Shown here in pieces: positions 24,617-32,981 of a DNA stretch of 64,000 nt. The notes below the pieces were generated by a model. It saw only the letters and a list, made by a program, of their open reading frames with translations, did not search any database and was not told where the DNA came from. Position 1 is the stretch's first letter, and every line of letters starts with the position of its first letter. Source of the DNA: an uncultured Pseudomonadota bacterium (GTDB lineage: Bacteria; Myxococcota_A; UBA796; SXON01); NCBI GenBank assembly GCA_903875225.1, contig CAIQVJ010000103.1:62001-126000 (forward strand), given 5' to 3'. The position numbers and the translations under genes are program-made.

Positions 24617-26187
24617 ACCGTCGCCTCCGTGGGCGCCACGGGCGCCGTCTCTACGATGAGCTGCTGGCCGGCCTCGCTCAACGTCTTGAACTCGAGGCCC
24701 CGCATCTGCGGCACAGCCCGCGCCATCGAGTTGAACGCGGCCGCCACCATCCCGGTACCGGGCGCGACGCCGAGCTTCGCGCCGAGGCGGTCCACGATGA
24801 GCCACGCGGGAAGTGCATCGCCGGCGGCGTTCACCGCACGCCGGATACGTTGCACCCGACCCTGCCGGTTGACGTAGGAGCCGTCCATCTCGACCGGATG
24901 GCACACGGGAACGACGATGCTTCCGGCTTCGGAGGTCGCGTTCCGGCTCACCCCGAGGTAGGCGATCGCAGCCGCGGTGCGACGCCCGGCCAGGCGCCCG
25001 ACCACGTCGTCCTCGAGCACCAGCAGGAGATCCAGGTCCGCAACTGCGGAGCCGAACGCCTCCCAGGACTCCACCTGGCCGTCGAAGGCCGCGAGCAGGT
25101 CCACGCCCGCGGAGTTCGGGTTCTTGTCGGTGTCGACGAGCAGCTTGTCTGCGTATTCGAAGCTGCCGGGATCGTTCCCCGCGGTGACGAAGATCCGTGC
25201 GGACTTGAGGTTCTTGCGCACGGTCTGGAGCAGCGCCCAGTTGGCTTCGTTCGTAGCCTGCGAGCCGAGCACCACGCCTACGTGGGTGGCGGACTTCAAC
25301 CTGGCGGCCAGTGCTATCAGGGCGGCCTCCGTGTCCACCGTCTTGCCATCCACCCGGCTCCGAAGGATCCGCTTCAACCCGGAGATCCCGGCGACCTGCT
25401 CCCGGCCCTCGTCACACATCCATGACTTGTTCACGGCGTCGTTCCGACGTGGAAGGTAGCGGAAGACCTCGCCTTCCTGGTGGCAGACCTGGATGTTGCA
25501 GCCCGTTGCGCAACCGCTGCAGATGGAAGCGGTCTGCTTCAGGTACCATACCCGGCGTTGGAACCGGAAGTCCCGGTTGGTGAGCGCTCCCACCGGACAG
25601 ATGTCCGCGAGGTTCCCCTGGTAGTGGTGCTGCAGGCGCTCGCCCGGGAACATGCCGATCTCGGTGTGATCCCCGCGGTTCATCAACCGGAGATCCCCGG
25701 TGCCGGTGACCTCGTCGCCGAAGCGTACACACCGCGAACACTCGACACACCGCTCGGCATCGAGCACGATCTTGTCGCCGATGTCCTGGCGCTTCTTCTT
25801 GGAGACCTTCTCCTCCACCCCGCGGGAGTCGTAGTCGCCGTGCTCCATGTAGTAGTCCTGGAGCCGACACTCGCCGGACTGGTCACAGATCGGGCAGTCG
25901 AGCGGGTGGTTGACCAGCATGAACTCCATCACCGACTGCCGCATCTTCTTCACAGCCGGCGTGTCCGTGCGGATCGCGAGACCGTCGCGCGCCTGCATGT
26001 TGCACGCGATCTCCGGGGCGCGACCACCGACGATGTCCACGAGGCACATCCGGCAATTGCCGGCCACGGACAGGTTCGGATGGTAGCAGTAGTGCGGGAT
26101 GTCGACGCCCGCCACCGCGGCGGCCTCGATCATGTTGGTCCCTGCCGGGACCTCGACTTCGATGTCGTTGATCTTCACCTTTGGCAT
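24613..26187 (-). CDS. nuoG: NADH-quinone oxidoreductase subunit G, short form with N7 cluster motif
   Basis: 524 residues, against 780-910 in T. thermophilus or E. coli. The N-terminus has a [2Fe-2S] ferredoxin fold (PHYCYHPNLSVAGNCRMC), then the His-Cys cluster segment NHPLDCPICDQSGEC and the [4Fe-4S] segment CVECSRCVRF with a distal CPVGAL. A further motif CSGCATGC plus a Cys 27 residues later matches the spacing of the N7 cluster found in E. coli and Thermus. The molybdopterin-like C-terminal half is much reduced, ending in an Ala/Pro/Val tail. The gene begins immediately after the nuoF stop with no gap. Confidence 0.93.
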   Translation of the reverse strand: MPKVKINDIEVEVPAGTNMIEAAAVAGVDIPHYCYHPNLSVAGNCRMCLVDIVGGRAPEIACNMQARDGLAIRTDTPAVKKMRQSVMEFMLVNHPLDCPICDQSGECRLQDYYMEHGDYDSRGVEEKVSKKKRQDIGDKIVLDAERCVECSRCVRFGDEVTGTGDLRLMNRGDHTEIGMFPGERLQHHYQGNLADICPVGALTNRDFRFQRRVWYLKQTASICSGCATGCNIQVCHQEGEVFRYLPRRNDAVNKSWMCDEGREQVAGISGLKRILRSRVDGKTVDTEAALIALAARLKSATHVGVVLGSQATNEANWALLQTVRKNLKSARIFVTAGNDPGSFEYADKLLVDTDKNPNSAGVDLLAAFDGQVESWEAFGSAVADLDLLLVLEDDVVGRLAGRRTAAAIAYLGVSRNATSEAGSIVVPVCHPVEMDGSYVNRQGRVQRIRRAVNAAGDALPAWLIVDRLGAKLGVAPGTGMVAAAFNSMARAVPQMRGLEFKTLSEAGQQLIVETAPVAPTEATV

Positions 26188-27513
26188 CTACGCTCCCACG
26201 ACTGAGAGGGAGGCCGGGCTCACATGGGAGCCCGCGGGGAGCCCCTTCGAGGCCGCCTCGATCCGAGCGAGGAACTCGCCCTTGAACTTGAGAAGAAAGC
26301 TCTGAACGGGCATCGCGGCGGAAGCACCGAAGAAGCAGATGGTCTTGCTGTGGATGTTGTCCGCGAGGTCCTTGAGCGTGACCAGATCCTCGGCGGTGGC
26401 ACAGTTGTCGCGGACGCGGCAGAGGATGTGGTACATCCAACCGCACCCCTCGCGGCAGGGAGTGCACTGTCCGCAGCTCTCGTGCGCATAGAAGCGGAGC
26501 AGGTTCGTGAGCGCAGCCACGAGATCCGTGGTGTCGTCCATGACGATCATCCCACCCGACCCGAGGTAGCTGCCCGCCAGGGTGTTGATGGACTCGTAGT
26601 CCATGTTGCACCTGGCGACCTCGTCCGGGGTCATGATCGGGACGGACGACCCGCCGGGAATCACGGCCTTGAGCGTGCGTCCGGGGAGGAGGCCGCCGCA
26701 CTCGACGTTGATCAGGTCACGCATCGGGTAGCCGAGCGGGATCTCGTACACGCCGGGCTTGCGGATGTGGCCGGAGCAGGAGAACAACTTGGTCCCCGGG
26801 CTCTTCTCGGTGCCGATCGCCTTGTAGGCGGCAGCCCCGTGCTCGATGATCCAGGGCACGGCCGCGAGCGTCTCGACGTTGTTGACGATCGTGGGAGCGT
26901 GCCACGCGCCCTCGACCGCCGGAAACGGAGGCTTGAGCTTCGGTTGTCCCTTGAAGCCCTCGAGGCTGGAGATCAGCGCCGTCTCCTCGCCGCAGATGTA
27001 GGCCCCGGCGCCGAGGTGGATGTGCAACTGGAAATCGACGCCGGTCCCGAGGATGTTCTCCCCGAGGAGCCCGGCAGCGCGTGCCTCGTGCACCGCCTCC
27101 CACAAGCGGTCATAGATGTACCGGAACTCGCCGCGGATGTAGACGTACCCGACCTTGCAGCCGATCGCGTGGGCCGCGATGATCATGCCTTCGATCATCA
27201 GGTGGGGGTCCTTCCACATGCAATAGCGGTCCTTGAACGTCCCAGGCTCGGACTCGTCCGCGTTGCACAGAAGATACACGGGCTTGTTCCCGCGTTTCTC
27301 TGCAGACGGCACGAAGCTCCACTTCATGCCCGTTGGAAACCCGGCTCCGCCGCGACCGCGAAGACCGGAGTCCTTCACGATCTGGATGAGCTCGACGGGC
27401 GGCATCGCCAACGCCTTCTGTACGCGGCCATAGGTACCGCACGAACGGGCGACGTCGAGCTTGTGGGAGTTCTCAAGCTCCCAATTGCCGCTCAGGATAC
27501 GGGGAAAGTCCAT
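26188..27513 (-). CDS. nuoF: NADH-quinone oxidoreductase subunit F (NADH- and FMN-binding)
   Basis: 441 residues. The FMN/NADH site is shown by GRGGAGFPTGMKW, CNADESEPGTFKDR and GAGAYICGEETAL; cluster N3 is bound by SCGQCTPCREG plus the later Cys in KTICFFGASA. This subunit accepts hydride from NADH and passes electrons to N3. Its start lies 22 bp inside the end of nuoE. Confidence 0.97.
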   Translation of the reverse strand: MDFPRILSGNWELENSHKLDVARSCGTYGRVQKALAMPPVELIQIVKDSGLRGRGGAGFPTGMKWSFVPSAEKRGNKPVYLLCNADESEPGTFKDRYCMWKDPHLMIEGMIIAAHAIGCKVGYVYIRGEFRYIYDRLWEAVHEARAAGLLGENILGTGVDFQLHIHLGAGAYICGEETALISSLEGFKGQPKLKPPFPAVEGAWHAPTIVNNVETLAAVPWIIEHGAAAYKAIGTEKSPGTKLFSCSGHIRKPGVYEIPLGYPMRDLINVECGGLLPGRTLKAVIPGGSSVPIMTPDEVARCNMDYESINTLAGSYLGSGGMIVMDDTTDLVAALTNLLRFYAHESCGQCTPCREGCGWMYHILCRVRDNCATAEDLVTLKDLADNIHSKTICFFGASAAMPVQSFLLKFKGEFLARIEAASKGLPAGSHVSPASLSVVGA

Positions 27514-28061
27514 TTGTCTACCTCGGGGCGGGGCAGCGCGAGCGGCTTGCCGCTCCGCAACCCGGCGATGATTTGGTCACACGTGGCGGGGGTGAGGCGC
27601 TCGTAGAAGTGTTCGTTGATCTGCATCATCGGGGCGGAGCCGCACGAGGCGAGGCACTCCACGCGCAGCACGGTGAAGAGGCCGTCCTTGGAGTTGCCGT
27701 GCTCGTCGACCTCGAGCGTGCGCTCCATGTGCTCGATGACGGCTTCCGCGCCGACCAGGGCACAGGACAAGGTCTGGCAGACCTGAATCAGGTACTTGCC
27801 TGTCGGGGACTTCTTGAACATCGTGTAGAAGCTGGCGACGGCGTGTACCTGGCTCGGCGGGATGTCGATGGTGCGCGCAACGAGCCGCATCACGTCGAGA
27901 TCGAGCCAGTCCCAGGTGTCCTGGGCGAGCCAGAGCAGCGGCATCACGGCCGCCTGACGGGTCGGGTAGCGGGAGAGGATTTCCTCGACCTGGGGGAGCA
28001 GGGCATCGGGCCACTCGACGGGGCCGCGGGAGGCGGGGATGGGGGCGGCGTGGGAGCTCAT
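27492..28061 (-). CDS. nuoE: NADH-quinone oxidoreductase subunit E ([2Fe-2S])
   Basis: 189 residues from the ATG at 28061, which shares a base with the nuoD stop (TGATG). The thioredoxin-like [2Fe-2S] cluster N1a ligands are seen in CQTLSCALVG (first pair) and ECLASCGSAP (second pair). It caps NuoF and holds the off-path cluster N1a. The N-terminal ~20 residues are not conserved. Confidence 0.95.
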   Translation of the reverse strand: MSSHAAPIPASRGPVEWPDALLPQVEEILSRYPTRQAAVMPLLWLAQDTWDWLDLDVMRLVARTIDIPPSQVHAVASFYTMFKKSPTGKYLIQVCQTLSCALVGAEAVIEHMERTLEVDEHGNSKDGLFTVLRVECLASCGSAPMMQINEHFYERLTPATCDQIIAGLRSGKPLALPRPEVDKWTFPVS

Positions 28062-29272
28062 CAGCGGTCCAACTCTCCGGCGATGACGTTGATGGAGCCG
28101 AGCGCCGCGACGGCATCCGCCACCAGCTGCCCGGTGATGATCTTGGGGAAGACCGAGTAGTTCGCGAAGCACGGGGGCCGGATGCGCACGCGCCACGCGG
28201 CGGGCCCGCCATCCGAGACGATGTAGTACCCCAGCTCCCCATTGCCGCCCTCGGTGGCGGAGTAGAACTCGCCCCGCGGTGGCCGGATGCCGTGCATCAC
28301 GAGCTTGAAGTGGTTGATCAACCCCTCCATCGTGTTGTAGACCTTGTCCTTGGGGGGCAGCGCGACCAGGTGGTCGCTCACCATCACCGGACCGTCCTTG
28401 ATGGCGTCGATGGCCTGGAGGATGATCTTCCGACTCTCCTCCATCTCCCGAAAGCGCACCATCGTGCGTGCATAGGTGTCGCCGGTGGTCTCGACGGGAA
28501 CGTCGAAGGCGTACTTTTCATAACCCCAGTAGGGCTGGGCCTTGCGAAGGTCCCAGTTCACGCCGGCTGCGCGACCACACGGTCCGGTCACCGAATGGGA
28601 GATGGCGAGCTCCCGGGTGATGACCCCGACGCCCTGCGTACGGTCCATGAAGATCCGGTTGCGGGACACGAGCCCCTGCACCTCGCCGAGGACCTCCGCG
28701 AGATCCGCCATCACCCGACGTGCGCTCTCGAGCCAACCCTCCGGCGCGTCGAGGCAGACCCCGCCGATCCGGGCGTAGTTCACCATCATGCGGGCGCCGG
28801 TGAGCTCCTCCATCAGGTCGTAGATCTTCTCCCGGTAGTTGTACATGTACCAGAAGTTGGTGAGCGCACCCATGTCGACGAGGTTGGTGCCGATGCACAC
28901 GGCATGATCGATGATCCGCGCCATCTCCGACGTGATCACCCGCAGGCTCTGCGCGCGGGCGGGTGGCTCGATGCCCAGGAGCCCCTCGCAGGCGTGACAC
29001 CACGCGTTGGAGTTGTGCACCGGGCCCATGTAGTTGAGCCGCTCGGCGTAGGGGATCACCAGCTGGTACTGGCAGGCCTCCGCCTGCTTCTCGAACCCGC
29101 GATGCAGGTACCCGATCTCGGCGGCGGCGTTGGCGACGGTCTCGCCATCGAGCTGGATCTGCAGACGCAGGGTCCCGTGGGTGGCCGGGTGCGCCGGACC
29201 GATGTTGATGGTGAGCAGATCGCTGTGAAGCGGCGCGACCTCGGTGGACGACTTGGAGAAGGGGTGGCTCAT
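28061..29272 (-). CDS. nuoD: NADH-quinone oxidoreductase subunit D (49 kDa)
   Basis: 403 residues from the ATG at 29272, overlapping the nuoC stop by four bases. GPAHPATHGTLRL with its quinone-site His, GYLHRGFEK and the C-terminal PPCFANYSVF are diagnostic. NuoD descends from the large subunit of NiFe hydrogenase and lines the quinone-reduction cavity with NuoB. NuoC and NuoD are separate genes here, not fused as in E. coli. Confidence 0.97.
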   Translation of the reverse strand: MSHPFSKSSTEVAPLHSDLLTINIGPAHPATHGTLRLQIQLDGETVANAAAEIGYLHRGFEKQAEACQYQLVIPYAERLNYMGPVHNSNAWCHACEGLLGIEPPARAQSLRVITSEMARIIDHAVCIGTNLVDMGALTNFWYMYNYREKIYDLMEELTGARMMVNYARIGGVCLDAPEGWLESARRVMADLAEVLGEVQGLVSRNRIFMDRTQGVGVITRELAISHSVTGPCGRAAGVNWDLRKAQPYWGYEKYAFDVPVETTGDTYARTMVRFREMEESRKIILQAIDAIKDGPVMVSDHLVALPPKDKVYNTMEGLINHFKLVMHGIRPPRGEFYSATEGGNGELGYYIVSDGGPAAWRVRIRPPCFANYSVFPKIITGQLVADAVAALGSINVIAGELDR

Positions 29273-29787
29273 GCGAGCTCCGAGCGGACGCACAGGATGC
29301 TCTCGGAGGGGGCAGACAGCTTCTGGCGGCGGTTGATCGGGTAGTCCTTCCGCAGCGCGTGCCCGACGAACTCGTCGTGGCACAGGATGCGCCGGAGGTT
29401 CGGGTGGTTGTCGAACCGGACGCCGTACATGTCCCAGACCTCGCGCTCTTCCCAGTTCGCGATCGCCCAGAGGTCCCACACGCTCGGCACGCTCACGGAG
29501 TCGTCCGTCACGGCGACCTTCACGCGGAAGCGCACGTTGTTCTCCATCGAGAGCATCGCGTACACGACCTCGAAGCGCCACTCGCGGTCGTCGAACCCGA
29601 GGTAGTCCACCCCGGCGAGATCCGCGAGCCACTCGAACTTCAGCACGTCACGCAGGAAGATCAGCACCTCTCGCAGGTCCTTCGGCGCGATCGTGACCGC
29701 GTGCTGGCCGCGGAACGAGTAGGCCTCAAGCACGCGCGCCCCGAAGTGCTCTTGCACCCGGGCGGCAACGTCGGCTTCGGTCATCAT
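29269..29787 (-). CDS. nuoC: NADH-quinone oxidoreductase subunit C (30 kDa)
   Basis: 172 residues with the signature EREVWDMYGVRFDNHPNLRR followed by a KDYP segment typical of the 30-kDa subunit. It packs against NuoD and NuoB in the peripheral arm. It starts 49 bp after the nuoB stop, the largest gap within the operon. Confidence 0.96.
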   Translation of the reverse strand: MMTEADVAARVQEHFGARVLEAYSFRGQHAVTIAPKDLREVLIFLRDVLKFEWLADLAGVDYLGFDDREWRFEVVYAMLSMENNVRFRVKVAVTDDSVSVPSVWDLWAIANWEEREVWDMYGVRFDNHPNLRRILCHDEFVGHALRKDYPINRRQKLSAPSESILCVRSELA

Positions 29788-29836
29788 CAGTGTCGCTCCT
29801 CGCCCGTTCGGGCGCTTCTGCCCTGTGGCTCCGCAC

Positions 29837-30316
29837 TCACCGCCAGTTTGCTGCCTTCTCTCTGTCGATCTTCTCCATGATCTTCACCACGGCGCCGATC
29901 ACGTTCTCCGGTCGCGGCGGGCATCCCGCCACGTACACGTCCACCGGGATGATCTCGTCGATCCCCTGCACGGTCGTGTAGTTGTCGTAGAACCCGCCCG
30001 AACTGGCGCACGCGCCCATGGACAGCACCCACTTCGGGTCGGGCATCTGGTCGTAGATCTGCTTGAGGACCGGCGCCTGCTTCTGCGTGATGGTGCCCAT
30101 CACCAGCAGCAGATCGGCCTGGCGGGGCGAGAACCGCACCAGCTCCGCGCCGAACCGGCTCACGTCGAACCGCGAGCTCACGACACCCATGAACTCGATC
30201 GCGCAGCACGCCGTGCCGAACGGCATGGGCCACAGCGAGTACTTCCGACCCCAGTTGATCACCTCGTCGAGGCGGGTGGCCAGGAAAGGCTGACTGACGT
30301 GCGACTCTAGTCCCAT
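29837..30316 (-). CDS. nuoB: NADH-quinone oxidoreductase subunit B (cluster N2)
   Basis: 159 residues from the ATG at 30316, overlapping the nuoA end by ten bases. Cluster N2 ligands are in FGTACCAIEFM (adjacent Cys pair), SMGACASSGG and VAGCPPRPE. NuoB donates electrons from N2 to quinone. Upstream in-frame sequence lies in nuoA and is not protein-like. Confidence 0.97.
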   Translation of the reverse strand: MGLESHVSQPFLATRLDEVINWGRKYSLWPMPFGTACCAIEFMGVVSSRFDVSRFGAELVRFSPRQADLLLVMGTITQKQAPVLKQIYDQMPDPKWVLSMGACASSGGFYDNYTTVQGIDEIIPVDVYVAGCPPRPENVIGAVVKIMEKIDREKAANWR

Positions 30317-30678
30317 TTGAGAGCTCCGCGCTTCCAGCAGTACACCCACCCGAGGAACAAGACGCCGAGGAAGAAGAACATCTCGGTCATCAGGAAGACG
30401 GCGTGCCCCTCGAGCACGAAGCTCTTGTACACCACCGCCCAGGGGAACAGGAACACCGCTTCGAGGTCGAACAGGATGAACAGCACCGCCACCAGGTAGA
30501 ACTTCACCGAGAACCGCTGGTGCGCGGAGGCCACGGGGGGCATCCCACACTCGTACACGGACTCTTTTGTGGCGTTCGGACGATGAGGTCCGAAGAACTT
30601 GCTCAAGCCGACGAACACGAGACTGAACGACACCGCGATGAAGAGCGAGATCATCAGGGGGACGTACGGACTGATCAT
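30307..30678 (-). CDS. nuoA: NADH-quinone oxidoreductase subunit A
   Basis: 123 residues from the ATG at 30678, supported by GAGG five bases upstream; a TTG one codon earlier is also open. Three transmembrane helices, the YECGMPP motif in the first loop and the conserved acidic residues in LFILFDLEAVFLFPWA. It is the first gene of the 14-gene nuo operon. Its promoter should lie in the 99-bp gap shared with the divergent rnhB, where I see no clear hexamers. Confidence 0.96.
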   Translation of the reverse strand: MISPYVPLMISLFIAVSFSLVFVGLSKFFGPHRPNATKESVYECGMPPVASAHQRFSVKFYLVAVLFILFDLEAVFLFPWAVVYKSFVLEGHAVFLMTEMFFFLGVLFLGWVYCWKRGALKWD

Positions 30679-30777
30679 CAATGCCTCGGACGGAACGCCG
30701 CGCGAGTAACGCGACCGGTAGGCGCGGGCAACGAGATGTCATGGGCCGTTTGGCGGGGTCACGGATATGGCGGCGGC

Positions 30778-31443
30778 ATGAAAATCCTTGGTCTCGACGA
30801 AGCCGGGCGCGGGTGTGTGCTGGGCGATCTGGTGGTCGGTGGTTTCGTGTTCGATCTCGTCGGTCTGGCGCGCACGATCGGGCCCGCGGATCTGCCGCTG
30901 CAGGCTGCTCTACGCGCCGCGGGGGCCGACGACTCCAAGGCGCTGTCCGCGCGGCGCAGAGTAGAGGTGCGGGAGGCGCTCCGCGCGCTCGGCGAACCCC
31001 ACACGCGATCGATCTCCGCGGCGGAGATCGATGCGGGAAACCTCAACGCGCTCGAGATCCAGGCCTTCCTGGACATCGTGGCCGCCGTGAAGCCCGACCA
31101 CGTGTTCCTGGACGCGCCCGTGAACCCACGCGGGATCCCGAAGCTCCGAGCGCACCTGGTCGCGATGAGCGGGGTGAACGCGTGGACGATCGAGCCGAAG
31201 GCGGACGCGACATGGCCGGTGGTCGGCGCTGCCAGCATCTTCGCCAAGGTGCTGCGAGACGAGGGAATCGAGGCCCTGTCCGCAGAGTACGCCAGCCAGG
31301 GGGGCGTTGGGAGCGGCTACCCCTCCGACCCCGTCACCCGGGCCTGGCTCTCCCGCTTTCTCCAGGCTGGACTGCCGCTTCCTGCCAGCGTGCGGACCCG
31401 CTGGGGCACGCTCGACAACCTGCGGCAGGCATCGCTTTTTTGA
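30778..31443 (+). CDS. rnhB: Ribonuclease HII of archaeal/eukaryotic (RNase H2A) type
   Basis: 221 residues. The catalytic DEDD set is visible: Asp7-Glu8 in GLDEAGRG, Asp112 in FLDAP and Asp143 in KADATWPVVGAASIFAK. The wording around these, plus GSGYPSDPVTRAWL and a terminal RTRWGTLDNL, matches archaeal RNase HII and eukaryotic RNASEH2A much better than bacterial RnhB, which has DEVGRGPLAG and GYPT-type motifs. The enzyme cleaves single ribonucleotides in DNA and RNA-DNA hybrids. It is divergent from nuoA. Acquisition from an archaeal-type lineage is inferred. A short C-terminal QASLF resembles a PCNA/beta-clamp binding tail. Confidence 0.9.
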   Translation: MKILGLDEAGRGCVLGDLVVGGFVFDLVGLARTIGPADLPLQAALRAAGADDSKALSARRRVEVREALRALGEPHTRSISAAEIDAGNLNALEIQAFLDIVAAVKPDHVFLDAPVNPRGIPKLRAHLVAMSGVNAWTIEPKADATWPVVGAASIFAKVLRDEGIEALSAEYASQGGVGSGYPSDPVTRAWLSRFLQAGLPLPASVRTRWGTLDNLRQASLF

Positions 31444-31471
31444 CGTATTGCAGAGCAGGCAGAAAACGCAC

Positions 31472-31502
31472 TTGACAGGACCGGGCCCCCGGCCGCATCC
31501 TA
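31472..31502 (+). promoter_or_regulatory. Candidate promoter of the copper-protein lipoprotein operon
   Basis: A consensus -35 hexamer TTGACA lies at 31472-31477. The best -10 match 18-19 bases downstream is ATCCTA (31497-31502), only 8 bases before the ATG at 31511, so the transcript would have little or no leader. The -10 is weak, so only the -35 is a strong observation. Confidence 0.35.
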
Positions 31503-31510
31503 CCGGCCCG

Positions 31511-31987
31511 ATGCACCTGACCCTCGCCCTCCTGCTTGCCTGCACTGGCGCGCCCACCTCGGACAGCGCCGACTCCCAAACGCACGACGACACAGGGGGT
31601 TCCCCCGGATCCCTTGCGCTCTCGTTCCGGATGGAGGCCGATCTCATCGCCTCGATGGACCAGCCTCCCATCGGCACGTTCTCGGGCTCGATCTACGCGG
31701 AGGACGACGCCAGCGCGGTCGGACCGAACGACGGCGCGGTTCCGCTGGAGGACATCTCGGCGCAGATGGACCTCTCGGACGGCGGCGGCCCGACCGACGT
31801 GCTGTACACGACACAACCGCTCGACGCCAGCGTGGTCTGGGTGCTCGGCTGCCTGGACGTCGACGCCGACGGCTGTGGCGACGAGGGGGACCCGATCACC
31901 GTCCCGAACGAGAACAAGGTCGCCGTGCCCCGCGGCGCCGAGACCCCTGTCACCGTCTACATGAGCATGCTTCGCCCGTCCTTCTGA
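31511..31987 (+). CDS. Small lipoprotein with Asp/Ser linker
   Basis: 158 residues from the ATG at 31511. A very short signal peptide ends in a lipobox (LLLAC, Cys11), followed by a linker of Asp, Ser, Thr and Gly. The rest is a predicted beta domain with VLGCLDVDADGCGDEGD, a paired-Cys acidic loop that might bind calcium. No family is recognised. It lies 41 bp before the copper-monooxygenase-like gene in the same orientation and probably shares its mRNA. Confidence 0.75.
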   Translation: MHLTLALLLACTGAPTSDSADSQTHDDTGGSPGSLALSFRMEADLIASMDQPPIGTFSGSIYAEDDASAVGPNDGAVPLEDISAQMDLSDGGGPTDVLYTTQPLDASVVWVLGCLDVDADGCGDEGDPITVPNENKVAVPRGAETPVTVYMSMLRPSF

Positions 31988-32027
31988 ACGCGCCTTGTGC
32001 TCGTCACCTCCTTCCACGGTTTCCTCC

Positions 32028-32978
32028 ATGCGCTATCTGCTGTTCGTCCCCTCCCTGCTCACCGCCTGCGCCAGCGGCAGCGACACCGCCGCGGACGTGA
32101 ACGTCGTCGACCTCACCATGACCGAGGGCGTCGACTACCCGGCCCCCACAGCCACCGACGTCGTCTGGACCATGCCCGCCTTCGAGGTGCAGCCCTACAG
32201 CGACACCCAGATGTGCCTCGCTGGGACCTACACCGGCCCGGACGTCGCCCTCACGGGCTTCGGCGGCTACCAGCAGCAGGAGTACGGCCATCACGTGCTG
32301 GTGCTCGGCACGTCCACGCCGGCGACCGACCTCCCGGACGGCACGTTCTTCGACTGCACCGAGACCCAGAATCTGCCGATGGACTCGCTGGAGCCGATCA
32401 TCCTTCCGACCGCCGGCAACGGCGAGGCGTTCGGCATGGTGCTGCCCACCGGCATCGCCACGAAGCTCCGCAGCGGCCAGCGGTGGATCCTGCAGGTCCA
32501 CAACGTCAACACCACCGCGGATGCCCTGAAGGTCAACGCGATCGGCATCGCCCCGACCATCCCGATGGACGAGGTGACCGAGTGGTCCGCCCCGTGGACC
32601 ACGAACCGCACCGGCTTCGAGATCCCGGCGCACGAGTCGCAGACCCTCACGTTCGACTGCACGTTCGACACCGAGTACCACATGCTCTACCTGATGGGGC
32701 ACATGCACGAGTGGGGCACCCACTTCAAGCTCGAGGAGCTCGACGCGGACGGGAACCCCACGACCATGTACGAAGAGGCCTGGGACCCGGCCTACCGCGA
32801 CACGCCGCCCATCGTGGACATGACCGCAGACCCGCTGGTCGCCCCGGCGGGCACGACCTGGCGCACGACGTGCGAGTGGTACAACGACACCGACGAGGCG
32901 CTCACGTTCCCTGGCGAGATGTGTGCCTCCGTCTCGATGGTCTACCCTGCCCTCACCCCTGACATCTGCTCGGACTGA
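32028..32978 (+). CDS. Peptidylglycine-monooxygenase-like (copper type II) lipoprotein
   Basis: 316 residues from the ATG at 32028; lipobox LLTAC (Cys14). Both copper sites of the PHM/DBM family can be traced: His88-His89 (EYGHHVLVLG) and His158 (WILQVHN) for the first site, His225 and His227 (MGHMHEWGTHF) and Met298 (FPGEMCA) for the second. In rat PHM the ligands are His107/108, His172, His242, His244 and Met314, so the spacing between sites is nearly the same. Cysteines at 63, 110, 211, 282, 299 and 314 could form disulfides. Such enzymes hydroxylate C-H bonds using O2, two coppers and an electron donor. It is followed three bases later by a cytochrome-like lipoprotein, which could be a donor. 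Substrate unknown. Confidence 0.8.
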   Translation: MRYLLFVPSLLTACASGSDTAADVNVVDLTMTEGVDYPAPTATDVVWTMPAFEVQPYSDTQMCLAGTYTGPDVALTGFGGYQQQEYGHHVLVLGTSTPATDLPDGTFFDCTETQNLPMDSLEPIILPTAGNGEAFGMVLPTGIATKLRSGQRWILQVHNVNTTADALKVNAIGIAPTIPMDEVTEWSAPWTTNRTGFEIPAHESQTLTFDCTFDTEYHMLYLMGHMHEWGTHFKLEELDADGNPTTMYEEAWDPAYRDTPPIVDMTADPLVAPAGTTWRTTCEWYNDTDEALTFPGEMCASVSMVYPALTPDICSD

Positions 32979-32981
32979 CGC

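Noticed and set aside
24613..26187. nuoG as a pseudogene because of its short length
   Set aside because: All cluster motifs are intact, the stop overlaps nuoH in the usual way, and short NuoG forms are known in other lineages.
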